The notes: generated by a model from the sequence alone, not told the origin. 64,000 nucleotides of DNA from Ferranicluibacter rubi (GCF_011603255.1 NZ_JAANCM010000006.1:124001-188000); one strand, 5' to 3'. Shown: positions 52,901 to 62,537, counted from the stretch's first letter. Translations and numbers: made by a program.

Positions 52901-55900
52901 CGAGGCGAATGCGGACCGGGACCGTGTTGCTGAACAGACCGATATGCTCGTCAATTCCGTCGATGGGGCTGAAGCGCCCGGAGACCGGTGTGCCGAACAG
53001 CACGTCTCTTCGGCCGGTCAGAAGAGACAGCACCGCGCCCCACACGCCTTGCATTAACGTGTTCAGCGTCAAGCCATTTTCGCGGCAACGTGCCAGCAAG
53101 GCGGCCTCGAGAGCTTCCGGGACGATGAAGTCTATTTCGTGCACATCCGGCGAAGCCGCGGCTGTTCCGAACAGGAGTGTCGGCCGCGCGTCAGTGAGCA
53201 TGTTCGCCCAGGCCGCGCGCGCCGGGCCAAGATCCCGCGCCGACAAGGCATTGATGACGTCGGCATAGGGGATGCGTGTCGGTGTCAGCGTCTGCGGCCC
53301 GTTTTCATACGCGGCCAGGAGGTCACGCAGCAAAACCGGCGTCGACCAGCCGTCGATGACAAGGTGATGCACGTTGATGAAGAGGGTGTGGTTCTCCCCG
53401 TGACGGGCCAGGCTGGCATGGAAAAGCCGACCTTCGACAGGGGAGAACTCGCGGCCCAACTCGCGCTGTTCAATCCGCCGCAGGGCCTCCTCCCTGTCGG
53501 CCTCTCCACGGATATCGTGTGTTTCCAGCGGCCAGCGACCCGGATCGAGCGGCAGCACCTGCCGGGATCCGCATTGCAATCCCGCCTCGAAGCGCCCGGC
53601 CAGTTGCGGGTAGCGGGAAAGAACCCCGTCGAGGGCCCTTTGCAGGCGTGCGACATCGAGCGCGCCTGCGAGATCGATCCGCGTGATCGAATTGTACCGG
53701 CTTGCCGTTTCCTGCAGCTGGGTATGGAACAGCAGCCCTTCCTGCAAAGGCAGGAGCGGCAGGACGGCGGCCAATGGACCATGCCGTTCGCGCAGAGCGC
53801 AAAGCTCATCGCCGGTCAGGCCCGGCGTGTCGGCGGCAACGAGCGTATCTGCGGCAAGGCCGGGACGTCCCCAGGCGGTGTCGGCCAGAGCCGAGATATT
53901 GGCGGCTATGGCACCATGCAGGGTGTCGATGACGCTTTCGTCGAAGAGACCGTTCGCCCATGTCCAGTTGATGGCAAGCTGCGGCCCGGCTGTCGTCTCC
54001 TCCACGAACGCGTTGATTTCGGCGCCATGCATGAGCTTCATGTCTGCATCGACATCGACGGCAAAGGCATCGGCAAAACGCCCGCCGATCGCTTGCGGTG
54101 CCCAATGACCGTCGCGGGCGACAAAGCGGCCGAGATAGTTGAACAGCAGTTCGGGCGGATGTTCGGCTTCGCGGGCGGCAAGCTCGGGGCCGGTATCCGC
54201 ATCGATGTAGCGCAGAATGCCGAAGCCGATCCCATGATCCGGAATCTGCCGTAAGCCTTGCTTGACGGTGCGAACCGCACTGGGCAGGTCACCCGCCTGC
54301 GCCATGTCGAACACAACAGGATATTCTGCGGTCAACCAGCCGATCGTCCGGCTGGGGTCGATCCGGTCGTCGATCGGGTGGCGACCATGCGATTCCATCG
54401 CGACGCGTAACCGCTCCACGCGGAATGTCTGTGCGAAGGCGCGCGTGACCGCTGCGAGCAGTGTTTCCTCGATGGTGGCCCGGTAAGCCGCAGGCAGTTC
54501 CTGCAGTAGAAGCTGGGTCAGATCGGTATCGATGAGGGTGCGCCGACGACGCGCGGTGCCGTACGTATCATGCGAAGCACCCAGCCGTCGGGGCATGAAA
54601 CCGGACGTCTCCGCGAGCATGGTGCGCCAGAGAGGCAGCTCGCTCCGGCGCGCCGGAACCTGCTGTGCCAGCAAATTCGCGCAGTCGCGGATCGAAGCTT
54701 CCTCGCGTGCGATGAACGGCACCGTTCCGGCCATGACGGCGCGGCATGCGGTCTCGAACTCGGCGAGCAGAATTCGCCAGGACACGCCATCGACGACGAG
54801 ATGATGGACAACCAGCATCACCCAGCCGTCGGCGCCGCCGGCCGGCCAATGGACCGCTTGCAGCATGACCCCTGCCGCAGGATCAAGGCGCGCACCGGCG
54901 GCAGTAAAGGCTGCTTCAGCCTCCTCGATCATCACTTGCGGTTCGTGCGCAAAACGGCCCATCGCGCGCAACAGCGATGCCGCACTGAAGTCCGGCGCCA
55001 ACGGCGCGATGGTCAGGCCCGTGGCTGTCGTTCGTGCATGCAGTGCCGGATGCGCGCGAAACAGCGCCTCCAGCCCGTGTTCGATCGACATGCGGGTCAG
55101 GCCTGCCGGCACGCGCAACAGCACGGCTTGGGCAAATCGCGTTTGCAGGCCGTGCGTCTCGGCATACCACTTTACGATCGGCAGGCTGCTGACATCGCCT
55201 TCGACGTCGGCGGCGCGCAACGGCGGTTGCATGTCCAGGGGCTGCAAGGCGGTTTTCATGCGGTCGGCACGCCGCAGTCCGAAGACATCGCGCGGACGCA
55301 GGATGAACCCGGCCTTTCGCAATGTCCCGCACAACGCCATTGCACTGATGCTGTCGCCACCGAGCGCGAAGAAGTCGTCGGCCGCACCCACGGAATCCAG
55401 GCCGATCACGGCTGCAATGGCTTCGCAGATCCGCTCTTCATCGTCATCGGCGTAAACGGCGATGTCGCCGGCGCCGGTCTGCTGTCCGGGACGCGGCAGG
55501 TCCTTGCGCTCGATCTTCCCGTTGACGTTGAGCGGCCAGGCCTCGAGCTTGCGCACGCTGGTGGGGACCATATAGTCCGGCAGGCTGCGTGTCAGCGCGG
55601 CCAGCACCGCGGTCTCGTCAGTGCTCCCGGTGAACCAGGCCAGAAGCCGGATGCCGGTTTCAAACGTTTCTGCAAGGACAAGGGCTGCTGTAACGCCCGG
55701 CAGTGCCGATATCGCATGCTCGATTTCACCGGGTTCCACCCGGAAGCCGCGCAGCTTGATCTGATGGTCGCTGCGTCCGACGTAGTCGACGTGCCCATCG
55801 GATCGCCAGCGTGCCAGGTCGCCGGTCCGGTACATGCATGTTCCGTCTTTGAACGGATTGGCGACAAAACGGCTTGCCGTCAGACCGGCACGACCGAGGT

Positions 55901-58427
55901 AGCCCTGCGCCAGTCCCACGCCCGCGATGTAGAGTTCGCCCGTCACACCCACGGGAACAGGCCGCAGCCGGCCGTCCAGAATATGGACGGTGGTGTTGGC
56001 AACGGGACGGCCGATCACCGGGACATCTGCCTCGGCGATACCGGCGCTCAGCGCATCGACGCTATATTCCGTAGGGCCATAGAAATTGTGAAAATGAATA
56101 TCTGGATGCCGACGCAGTTCGCGCCACAGCGCCGCCGGCACCGCTTCGCCGCCGACCTGAATCATCACCGGCCGCTGTTTATGGTCGAGCAGACCGGAAT
56201 TGATAAGCTGCTGCAGCATCGACGGTGACACGTCGAGCGTATCGATCCGTCGCTCGACAATCAGCTCGACGAGCGCCTGTGCGTCACGCCGCTGTTCCTC
56301 GTCGCACAGATGCAGCTCGTGACCGAGCAGCATCCAGATGATCTGCTCCCACGATGAATCGAACGCGAGCGACATGGCGTGTCCGGCTCTTACGCGCCGT
56401 GATCCGACCTTGTGGATGATGTCACCGAACAGTCCGGCTTCATGCGACAGCAAAAGATTGAGCAGACCCCGATGTGGGACCATCACGCCCTTGGGCGTTC
56501 CGGTCGATCCCGACGTATAGATGATATAGGCAAGGTCATGGCCTGTGAGCGGGTGGATACGATCGGTATCGTCTATCGCTCGCGATGATTGGCGTGCGAT
56601 GTTGCCGATCACGGTCAGATCGTCGAGATAAAGCCTTGATGTGTTGTTTGTAATCGCCGCGCCTAAACTCCGCCGGCTCAGCAGCAACACGGGTTTGGCA
56701 TCGGCGCACATCAGTGACAGGCGGTCAGCCGGATAGTCCGGATCGAGCGGCATCCAGGCCGCACCGGCAGCCATGACGCCGAGTAGGGCGACGATGGCTT
56801 CGACACGACGCGGCAAGGCTGTGGCGACGACATCGCCGGGGCCGATACCGCGTTCGATCAGAAAACGGCCGAGCCTTGCGACAGCGGCTGACAACGCCTG
56901 GAAGTCCAGCTGTGTCACGCAATCGACAATGGCCGTCTGGTCGGCATGCCGGACGGCATTCCGCTGGAATATGTCCAGTATGGTCAGAACCTGCTGCGGG
57001 CGCTGGATATCCGGCCCGTGAGCCCATGTCGCGATAAACGTCTTTTCATCCAGCCCGAGCAGCTGCGACGCGGCGACCGGTTCGTCGATATGATCGATCA
57101 GTTCGCGCAGGAAGGCGTCAAGGCGATCGCGATGCGAGGTCAGAGCGTCAGTCGTGTAGCGTGCCGGGTTGCCTGACAGCTCGATGGTCAGCGCATCGCC
57201 CTCATACCACAGACCCAATTCCACGTCCTCTACGGGCCCCGCAGCCAGAACATGCGTCGTGGATCTGACGCCGGGCAGTGCCAGTTCGCCGTCATACACC
57301 TTGAAATTGACCGTCGGCCCGTACAGGCCTCGCCCCGAACCGACCAGGCCGAGATCGCGTTGCACCTGTTCGGCATCGTAGCGCTGATGCTTGCGAACGC
57401 GCCTGAGTTCCTCGGAGAAACGCTGCGCAAGTTCGCCGAAGCTGAGCGCATCGTCCAGCACCAGCTTGACGGGCAGGACATTGACGACCGGCCCGACAGC
57501 ATTGATGGCAACGGACCCCATCCGCCGCATGAAGGGCACGCCGACAATCACGGTGTTGTTCCCGGTTATCCGCTGGCAATAGGCGAGGATCCCCGTCATG
57601 ACGATTTCGGGTGGAGCGACCCGGTAGCGCTGGCTGGGCGTGACGAGCCGTGCAAGGACGGATGCGTCAAGCTGGAAGTGGAGACGAAGAACGTCGAGAT
57701 TTTCAGTGCTTTGACGAACCACGCCGCCCGTCGCGGCAAGCGTCGCCGGAGCGTCGGTGTCGTCCAGATAGCGCGCCCAGAAAGCGCGATCGCGTTCGCA
57801 GGTTTCCGAAGCGGAGTAGGCGCGATATTCCTCGACGACTGCGGCAAAGGACGTAAATGGATTGGCGTCCGGTGTCCGCCCATTCACCAGGGCCGCATAG
57901 ATCTGCGTGATGCGCCGGGTCAGCGCGGCAAAACTGTAGCCGTCGACGCACAGATGCTGGTAGCGCTGAAACCAGAACCAGCGGTCGTTTGCGACCTTCA
58001 GCAGGATATGACGATAGAGCAACCCGTCGCTGCCGGGAGCCGGCGTGTTGTCGAGATCCTCGCGCATGATCGCGTGTGCGGTGGCAATCGGATCGGCCTC
58101 GTCAGCCAGATCGAGGACATCAGGTTCGGCAATGGTTTCAATCGCGCGTTCCCGGGGCCAGCTTTGCGTTGGCTCTCCGTCGCCATCCGAGAAACGCGCA
58201 TGGATCGTGTCTGCCTCTGCCAGCCCGGTTCGAATGGCCCGGCGCAGCAGCGCCATATCGATGGCGCCCTGCATATCGGCATAATGCGCGACGACGAACG
58301 TCTGCGCTTCCGGTTCGATCTGACCCGCAAACCATATGCCCGGCTGTGCTGCGGTAAGTGGCAACGTCAGGACAGAGGCCTGATCGGATGTATCGGAGCG
58401 CGACGAACCGATGGCTGCGATGGTCAT
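49914..58427 (-). CDS. Dimodular catecholate siderophore NRPS (C-A-T-E-C-A-T-TE)
   Basis: Non-ribosomal peptide synthetase of 2837 residues. Order: C1 (~1-450, RYQHLCVDGYSF), A1 (~470-975, YIIYTSGSTGTPKGV), T1 (~990-1055, GGDSISAM), epimerisation domain (~1085-1530, VVHHLVVDGVSW, FNYLGRF), C2 (~1545-1985, NVHHLVIDGWS), A2 (~2005-2490), T2 (~2505-2570, GGHSLLAM) and thioesterase (~2590-2837, GYSLGG). Pocket residues read by eye give D-V-W-H-F-S-L-V-D-K for A2, the EntF serine code. A1 reads D-S-E-D-Q-G-F-V-D-K, acidic and suited to a cationic side chain. Module 1 plus E therefore predicts a D-Arg, D-Lys or D-Orn unit, and the product a DHB-D-cationic-L-Ser chain, perhaps cyclotrimerised by the TE, as in chrysobactin/vanchrobactin. 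The first His of the C1 motif is Gln; the catalytic second His is kept. Confidence 0.93.
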   Translation of the reverse strand: MTIAAIGSSRSDTSDQASVLTLPLTAAQPGIWFAGQIEPEAQTFVVAHYADMQGAIDMALLRRAIRTGLAEADTIHARFSDGDGEPTQSWPRERAIETIAEPDVLDLADEADPIATAHAIMREDLDNTPAPGSDGLLYRHILLKVANDRWFWFQRYQHLCVDGYSFAALTRRITQIYAALVNGRTPDANPFTSFAAVVEEYRAYSASETCERDRAFWARYLDDTDAPATLAATGGVVRQSTENLDVLRLHFQLDASVLARLVTPSQRYRVAPPEIVMTGILAYCQRITGNNTVIVGVPFMRRMGSVAINAVGPVVNVLPVKLVLDDALSFGELAQRFSEELRRVRKHQRYDAEQVQRDLGLVGSGRGLYGPTVNFKVYDGELALPGVRSTTHVLAAGPVEDVELGLWYEGDALTIELSGNPARYTTDALTSHRDRLDAFLRELIDHIDEPVAASQLLGLDEKTFIATWAHGPDIQRPQQVLTILDIFQRNAVRHADQTAIVDCVTQLDFQALSAAVARLGRFLIERGIGPGDVVATALPRRVEAIVALLGVMAAGAAWMPLDPDYPADRLSLMCADAKPVLLLSRRSLGAAITNNTSRLYLDDLTVIGNIARQSSRAIDDTDRIHPLTGHDLAYIIYTSGSTGTPKGVMVPHRGLLNLLLSHEAGLFGDIIHKVGSRRVRAGHAMSLAFDSSWEQIIWMLLGHELHLCDEEQRRDAQALVELIVERRIDTLDVSPSMLQQLINSGLLDHKQRPVMIQVGGEAVPAALWRELRRHPDIHFHNFYGPTEYSVDALSAGIAEADVPVIGRPVANTTVHILDGRLRPVPVGVTGELYIAGVGLAQGYLGRAGLTASRFVANPFKDGTCMYRTGDLARWRSDGHVDYVGRSDHQIKLRGFRVEPGEIEHAISALPGVTAALVLAETFETGIRLLAWFTGSTDETAVLAALTRSLPDYMVPTSVRKLEAWPLNVNGKIERKDLPRPGQQTGAGDIAVYADDDEERICEAIAAVIGLDSVGAADDFFALGGDSISAMALCGTLRKAGFILRPRDVFGLRRADRMKTALQPLDMQPPLRAADVEGDVSSLPIVKWYAETHGLQTRFAQAVLLRVPAGLTRMSIEHGLEALFRAHPALHARTTATGLTIAPLAPDFSAASLLRAMGRFAHEPQVMIEEAEAAFTAAGARLDPAAGVMLQAVHWPAGGADGWVMLVVHHLVVDGVSWRILLAEFETACRAVMAGTVPFIAREEASIRDCANLLAQQVPARRSELPLWRTMLAETSGFMPRRLGASHDTYGTARRRRTLIDTDLTQLLLQELPAAYRATIEETLLAAVTRAFAQTFRVERLRVAMESHGRHPIDDRIDPSRTIGWLTAEYPVVFDMAQAGDLPSAVRTVKQGLRQIPDHGIGFGILRYIDADTGPELAAREAEHPPELLFNYLGRFVARDGHWAPQAIGGRFADAFAVDVDADMKLMHGAEINAFVEETTAGPQLAINWTWANGLFDESVIDTLHGAIAANISALADTAWGRPGLAADTLVAADTPGLTGDELCALRERHGPLAAVLPLLPLQEGLLFHTQLQETASRYNSITRIDLAGALDVARLQRALDGVLSRYPQLAGRFEAGLQCGSRQVLPLDPGRWPLETHDIRGEADREEALRRIEQRELGREFSPVEGRLFHASLARHGENHTLFINVHHLVIDGWSTPVLLRDLLAAYENGPQTLTPTRIPYADVINALSARDLGPARAAWANMLTDARPTLLFGTAAASPDVHEIDFIVPEALEAALLARCRENGLTLNTLMQGVWGAVLSLLTGRRDVLFGTPVSGRFSPIDGIDEHIGLFSNTVPVRIRLDPRQPLLQQLTALQAAQGAMLEHDGLGLADIQQIAGGATLFDTLLVSENYPQTDAVIAHDYAGVTITGLNNRGHTHYPLTLMVLREERLRLLIEHRDLLRDPKQLMTRIRMLLDHLAYDSEKPWSQFSPLLPAEQAVIDATNATDVALPDETLRDRLIRQATVTPDAIALADENHSLTFSQVRYQVRHLAMRMQADGAGPGTIVAVALPRSVLLTIALHAVIDAGAAYLPLDTGYPDERLGMMIGDAQPKLIITAAAMAHRFDHLGTTIHVDTLAEEDATTAFAPLRPLKPSDPAYLIYTSGSTGRPKGVLVSHRAIVNRLAWMQDAYPIGGTDVVLQKTPASFDVSVWEFFWPSMEGAALYMAPPDAHRDPAELARIIACEQVTVLHFVPSMLAAFLEWCGEDTDIRTSMAASLRHVFCSGEAFPRGLADRHQALFGAELHNLYGPTEAAVDVTFKPAGEPGAALPNVPIGRPVWNTQLRILDSALRPVPIDVPGDLYLCGVQLADYYLDRAGLTATRFVADPFADGQRMYRTGDVARWLSNGDVDYLGRSDDQLKIRGQRIELGEIEAVLTAQPGIVTAVVNPCVLGAAVTAGDARQLVAYVVTDEAGFDNAGFKETLASLLPAHMVPALIVQLDALPLSPNGKLDRKALPIPTVVPQSGRPPLAGLESRIAVEFAAILELPSVQADDDFFDMGGHSLLAMRLASKLRARLGVPLSVGQVMMAPSVARLARLLSTQPEDRTRAGFETVLRLRSGTGHPLFCFHPASGFAWQYNGFARYLPANLPVIGLQSPRSDGVIATSASLDDACQRHLETIRDLQPRGPYHLIGYSLGGTLAQGVAARLRALGEEVAFLGLFDTYPPEGQDWSGNTENEAGAEADREREQFVAATEDDAFDETLQAEKTAMFTDIVANYADAVKLLAHGKTPYFDGKAVLFVATRTLPPDWDVEGSWAGRLKGLDIHEVDCAHEDILAPETLVELGPLLAKLLSSVTSLG

Positions 58428-58576
58428 GATGGCTTTCTCACAATGCGTTTGTGCCCGTCTTCACGGTCGATGCCCGGCGCGGAGACATCGCGCGCCGTCG
58501 TCTTTCGGAGCCTGCCTGACGCTGTTGAGCCGGCTTGACGAATGGCGCGCCTGGGGAACGCCAGTCCTGCTCGTGA

Positions 58577-58810
58577 TCAATGCCCGGGGAGCTGCCGTTC
58601 GACGGCAATGGTGCCGGGCCTCAATGCCGGCCCCCAGTGCTTTTCCACGAACGCGACGCAAAAGGCGTGGCTGTCGGGGCCCGCCTCGACGCCCCATCCG
58701 GCAGGGACGGGCGCGAAATCGGGCCATAGGCTATATTGGCCATGCCTATTGCGCAGCACGAGAAACGTGCTGTTCTCGTCGTCGAATGGATTGACGTCAT
58801 CTGACCTCAT
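58577..58810 (-). CDS. MbtH-like protein
   Basis: 77-residue NRPS accessory protein that binds and activates adenylation domains. The family core is intact: NPFDDENSTFLVLRNRHGQY, SLWPDFAPVPAGW and the C-terminal FVEKHWGPALRP. The start ATG overlaps the esterase stop (ATGA) behind AGAGGA; an open extension to 58912 is inside the esterase gene. It lies 149 bases before the NRPS start, and that gap shows no gene or obvious promoter. Confidence 0.95.
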   Translation of the reverse strand: MRSDDVNPFDDENSTFLVLRNRHGQYSLWPDFAPVPAGWGVEAGPDSHAFCVAFVEKHWGPALRPGTIAVERQLPGH

Positions 58811-60261
58811 GGCATCCTCTTTTGACTGTTGTCTTTGCCGGGTGAACGACCTTCGCTGGACGACGGCCTGGCAAAAAGCCAACGCAATCCGTCGATGAGG
58901 CCGTTGCGCCAACAGAGACCGTCATGGCCGCCCTCGAACTGCCGGTAGAAGACGTCGTGCCCGGCCTGCCCGAGTGCGGCATCCATCGCGTCGCTCGCAT
59001 CGATCATGTCGTCTTCGCGGCGTCCGACTTCCATGAACACGCGCAGCCGGTTCCCCGGTGGGGTGCCCGGTATCGGGATGCCCGCCTCGACCTGTTTCAT
59101 CAACCATCCGGTTCTGGCCGCGTCGCGCCGTTCCGCCTGATTTTGCGACGAGCGCAACGCATCGAAATTGGGCCACCAGAACGAACCGGATTGGCTGAGG
59201 ATCAGCCCGAAACGATCGGGCATGCAAAAACCGGCATAAACGGCGGCAAGCCCGCCATAGCTCTGTCCGATCACGGCACTGCGCGCGGGATCGGCGGTAA
59301 CAGGCGCGATATCGGCCACAAGCGGCAGCAATTCATCCCGGACTGCCTGCCAGAAGGCGGGATTGCAGGGCAGGTCCTCGTTGCGATTGTCACCGTCGAT
59401 CGCATCGATGAAGACGTAGACGGCGGGGGGTAGACGACCACTGGCCGTCTCCAAGTCGAGCACAGGATGGATCGGGGTCTGCTCGACCCAGTTGCTGCCG
59501 TCGAGCAGGAGCACCAGGGCATAACCGTCAGCCGGGACCACACGTTGCTCATCGCCGGTGATGTAGATCCAGATCTTGCGCCGCTTGTTCTGGACCCGAC
59601 TGACCCACTTAATCTCGATCAGGTCCCGTGTCCCTGTCGGGATGGGCCGTCCGGAATCTATCCCGTGCCACAGGTCATAATTGGGCGCGTCCGGCAGATG
59701 CAGGGGGGACACGGGTATACGCCGGCCGAGGGTGTGCGCCGTCAACGGGTTCAAGGGATCGGCAATGGCGAGCGGGAGGATGGAACACCACCATGCCCGT
59801 TGCAGCCGGTCCTTGGCACGGAGATCGCTTGGCACCGCCGGCGGCCGCCGGGTGGCATCCACGGGGATGAATCCATAGGTGCCGCGCCAGTCCATAGGCA
59901 ACTCGACCTGCCAGAACCAGATATCCGTCCCGCCGATACGCTCTAGGCTTTGCGGCGTGAAACTGTGATGATCCGTCACGGAATTCACATCCGCATAGAC
60001 CCGTTCTATCGGCGACGTCCGTTCGCAACCCTGCCTGTCACGCCACAGGAACGTGACGCAGGCTGCACCATCGGCGACGGGTTCGATCAAGGGCGCTGGA
60101 CGTGCCTCGACCCGGCTCCACCATTCCGCGTCGCCCCGATCGGGTGCGCCGAGCAACACGGCGGTTAGCGGTGCCCGGTCGTTGATGGTCGGGGCTGCCG
60201 TGTCGAAGGCAGCCGGTGATTGCGATGATGCTTCTCTACGCATGGCTCTGTCTTCTTGCAT
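58807..60261 (-). CDS. fes: Siderophore esterase, Fes/IroD type
   Basis: Predicted cytoplasmic esterase of 484 residues that cleaves serine ester bonds of the imported ferric siderophore to release iron. An N-terminal Fes domain (VTFLWRD, WFWQVELPMDWRGTYGF) precedes an alpha/beta-hydrolase part with the nucleophile in GQSYGGL (~332), MEVGRREDDM and the catalytic His in EGGHDG (~444). Presence of a Fes-type enzyme supports a product with seryl ester links, such as a cyclic or linear trimer. The start may also be ATG 60243. It lies 21 bases after the TonB receptor stop and overlaps mbtH. Confidence 0.92.
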   Translation of the reverse strand: MQEDRAMRREASSQSPAAFDTAAPTINDRAPLTAVLLGAPDRGDAEWWSRVEARPAPLIEPVADGAACVTFLWRDRQGCERTSPIERVYADVNSVTDHHSFTPQSLERIGGTDIWFWQVELPMDWRGTYGFIPVDATRRPPAVPSDLRAKDRLQRAWWCSILPLAIADPLNPLTAHTLGRRIPVSPLHLPDAPNYDLWHGIDSGRPIPTGTRDLIEIKWVSRVQNKRRKIWIYITGDEQRVVPADGYALVLLLDGSNWVEQTPIHPVLDLETASGRLPPAVYVFIDAIDGDNRNEDLPCNPAFWQAVRDELLPLVADIAPVTADPARSAVIGQSYGGLAAVYAGFCMPDRFGLILSQSGSFWWPNFDALRSSQNQAERRDAARTGWLMKQVEAGIPIPGTPPGNRLRVFMEVGRREDDMIDASDAMDAALGQAGHDVFYRQFEGGHDGLCWRNGLIDGLRWLFARPSSSEGRSPGKDNSQKRMP

Positions 60262-60282
60262 GGGTCCTGTGCGCGCGTTCGG

Positions 60283-62475
60283 CTACCATGTGCGCTTGAG
60301 CGTGGCGGTCACGGTCCGGCCTTCGCCATAGAAGCAGGCGGTCGAATTGGCGCAGGATGCCACGAAGGTCTTGTTCGCCAGATTCTTCACGTTGATCTTG
60401 AGCGACGTCCCATTCCAGTCAGGATTGACTGCCGCAAAATCATAGCTCAGAGAGGCATCCACGAGGGCTGTCGCATCCACGGAGAAGCGGTTCTGGTCGT
60501 CGCCCCAGCTCTTTCCGATGTAGCGTACGCCAGCACCGGCGGTGAAACCGTTCAGAGGGCCGCTTGCAAAGGCGTGCGTTGCCCAAAGTGCTGCCTGGTG
60601 TCTGGGAACACGGGCCGGCATCTTGCCAAGCGTGTCCGTTTCGACGGAGTCGACGATCTCAGAGTCGAGGTAAGCGTAGCTCGCGATCAGGGAGAGATTT
60701 TCATTCACCTCGCCACGGGCTGACAGTTCCAGACCGCGATTGTGAATTTTGCCGATCTGCGAGTAGACGCTTTGGCCAAGGCTGCTGTCCCACTTGCCCA
60801 AGACGACGTCGTTTTGCGTCAGATCGTAATAGGCGGCCGTCAGGACGATGTTCCTGTTTTCCGGCGCGTACTTCACGCCAACCTCGACCTGCTCGGCGGT
60901 CGTCGGTTTGAAGGCATCCTGCCCCACACCTGGAGCCGTCAAGGAAGGCTCGAAAGACGTGGAATAGCTGACGTAGGGCGCGATGCCATTGTCGAAAGTG
61001 TAGATGGTGCCGGCGCGCCATGTGAAGGCGTTATCGGTGTAAGTCTGGTCGTTGCTTCCCAGCAGGTCATCGATATCCGTTTTGGCCCAGTCGTAACGTC
61101 CGCCAGCCGACAGATTGAAATTGCCGATCTCGATCTGATCCTGAAGGTAAAGGCCCGCCTGCTTTGCCTTCGTGTCCTCGCGCGACGACGGGTTCAGGAC
61201 CAGCGCGTCATAGTCGATACCACCATATCGAGGATTGGTCAGATCGATCGTCGGCACGGCCCAGTTGCGCCCCCAGCGATATTCCCGGCTAACATCGCGA
61301 TAATCAAGACCGGCAAGCAGGGTATGCTGCGCAGCGCCCGTATCGAAATCGGCCTGCAGCTGGTTGTCGATCACGAACTGATCGACCTTGTCGGTACCGC
61401 CGCTGGCGACGCGGTTGACGATCGTATTGAAACCGGTGACGGGATCGGGACTGGTATAACCCCATACGAGCGTATTCTGCTCATACTGCGTCGACTGGTA
61501 TCGCGCATTCTGGCGAACCGTAAAGGTGTCGTTGATCTCGTGTTCGAATTCATAGCCGATCCATGCCTGCTCTCGCGTGAAGCGCTCGTAATCAGGATCG
61601 GAGACGAAGAAGTCGCGCGGCACGTAGCCGTAGCCCGCGATGGGGGTAACCGTACCGGCGGCATCGAGGAAGTTGCGGAAGCCGGCGTGGGGCTCGTTCT
61701 GATAGCCGCCGAGGATCGTCAATGTCGTCTGATCGCTCGGCGCCCAGGTGACGGAAGGCGCGATCGCAAAGGCTCTCTGTTTGGTAAAATCCTCCTGCAG
61801 CTGCGTCGTGAGACCCGTTCCGACAAGGCGGTAGGATAGGGAGTCCGAGGCCGGAACCTTGTCGCTGACATCGAAGGAAGCCCCGACATGGTCTCTGCTG
61901 CCAGCGGTCAGTTCCACCTCATGCAGCGGCGTGTCGGTCGGCTTTTTGCTGACCATGTTGACCAGGCCGCCGGGATTTGCCTGCCCGTAGAGGACCGACG
62001 ACGGACCGGACAGCAGCTCGACGCGTTCCAGAAGATCGGGATTGAGCTTCGAATAGGAAAGCCCGGAGCCGAAGAACAGGCCGTCGAGATAACGGGGAAC
62101 GTAGTAGAAACCGCGTACGAACATTTCATCGTTGAGGTTGGATGCGCCGCGATATTCGGTGATCACCCCCGGCGTATAGCGCAGCGATTCCGCGACGGAC
62201 TGCACATCCATGTCTTGCATCTGCTGCTTGGAGACCACCGCGACCGACTGCGGGGTCTTGATCAAGGGCGTATCGGTCTTGGTTCCCGCCTTGCTTTGCT
62301 TGGCGGCATACCCATCGACCGGACCGTCGCCTTTTTCGCCTCGGACCGTGATTTGCTCAAGAACGGTCGCAGGCTCACTGTCCTGCGCAGAGGCGGCACT
62401 GCCCAAGGCACTCCCAGCCATTACGAGCAGCACAGCCGAACTGGAAAAATAACGACGTTTAAAAAGGTGCAGCAT
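60283..62475 (-). CDS. TonB-dependent siderophore receptor
   Basis: Outer-membrane receptor of 730 residues for the ferric siderophore. A signal peptide (RRYFSSSAVLLVMAGSALGS) is followed by a TonB-box-like stretch (VLEQITVRG), the plug domain (TPLIKTPQSVAVVSKQQMQ, RGFYYVPRYLDGLFF, LLSGPSSVLYGQANPGGLVN) and a beta-barrel ending in the aromatic-terminated TATLKRTW. It belongs to the FhuA/FpvA-like class, not the FepA class by its plug motifs. ATG 62475 is preferred because GGGGA lies 8-9 bases upstream. It leads the operon receptor-fes-mbtH-NRPS, and an iron box lies ~50 bases before its start. Confidence 0.94.
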   Translation of the reverse strand: MLHLFKRRYFSSSAVLLVMAGSALGSAASAQDSEPATVLEQITVRGEKGDGPVDGYAAKQSKAGTKTDTPLIKTPQSVAVVSKQQMQDMDVQSVAESLRYTPGVITEYRGASNLNDEMFVRGFYYVPRYLDGLFFGSGLSYSKLNPDLLERVELLSGPSSVLYGQANPGGLVNMVSKKPTDTPLHEVELTAGSRDHVGASFDVSDKVPASDSLSYRLVGTGLTTQLQEDFTKQRAFAIAPSVTWAPSDQTTLTILGGYQNEPHAGFRNFLDAAGTVTPIAGYGYVPRDFFVSDPDYERFTREQAWIGYEFEHEINDTFTVRQNARYQSTQYEQNTLVWGYTSPDPVTGFNTIVNRVASGGTDKVDQFVIDNQLQADFDTGAAQHTLLAGLDYRDVSREYRWGRNWAVPTIDLTNPRYGGIDYDALVLNPSSREDTKAKQAGLYLQDQIEIGNFNLSAGGRYDWAKTDIDDLLGSNDQTYTDNAFTWRAGTIYTFDNGIAPYVSYSTSFEPSLTAPGVGQDAFKPTTAEQVEVGVKYAPENRNIVLTAAYYDLTQNDVVLGKWDSSLGQSVYSQIGKIHNRGLELSARGEVNENLSLIASYAYLDSEIVDSVETDTLGKMPARVPRHQAALWATHAFASGPLNGFTAGAGVRYIGKSWGDDQNRFSVDATALVDASLSYDFAAVNPDWNGTSLKINVKNLANKTFVASCANSTACFYGEGRTVTATLKRTW

Positions 62476-62522
62476 CGACAAGGTCCCCATCACCGTCGGG
62501 GTTCACATCGCCCCGATAAACT

Positions 62523-62537
62523 TGACTATTCTTGTCA
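62523..62537. promoter_or_regulatory. RirA-type iron-responsive operator upstream of the receptor operon
   Basis: TGACTATTCTTGTCA fits the TGA-N9-TCA core of the rhizobial RirA box, with TT before and T after. It sits between the divergent receptor and AraC genes, about 48 bases before the receptor start, and parallels the stronger box at 48870. Confidence 0.6.

Noticed and set aside
49914-58427. Enterobactin synthase EntF
   Set aside because: EntF has one C-A-T-TE module. This protein has two modules and an epimerisation domain, so plain tri-DHB-serine is not the expected product.
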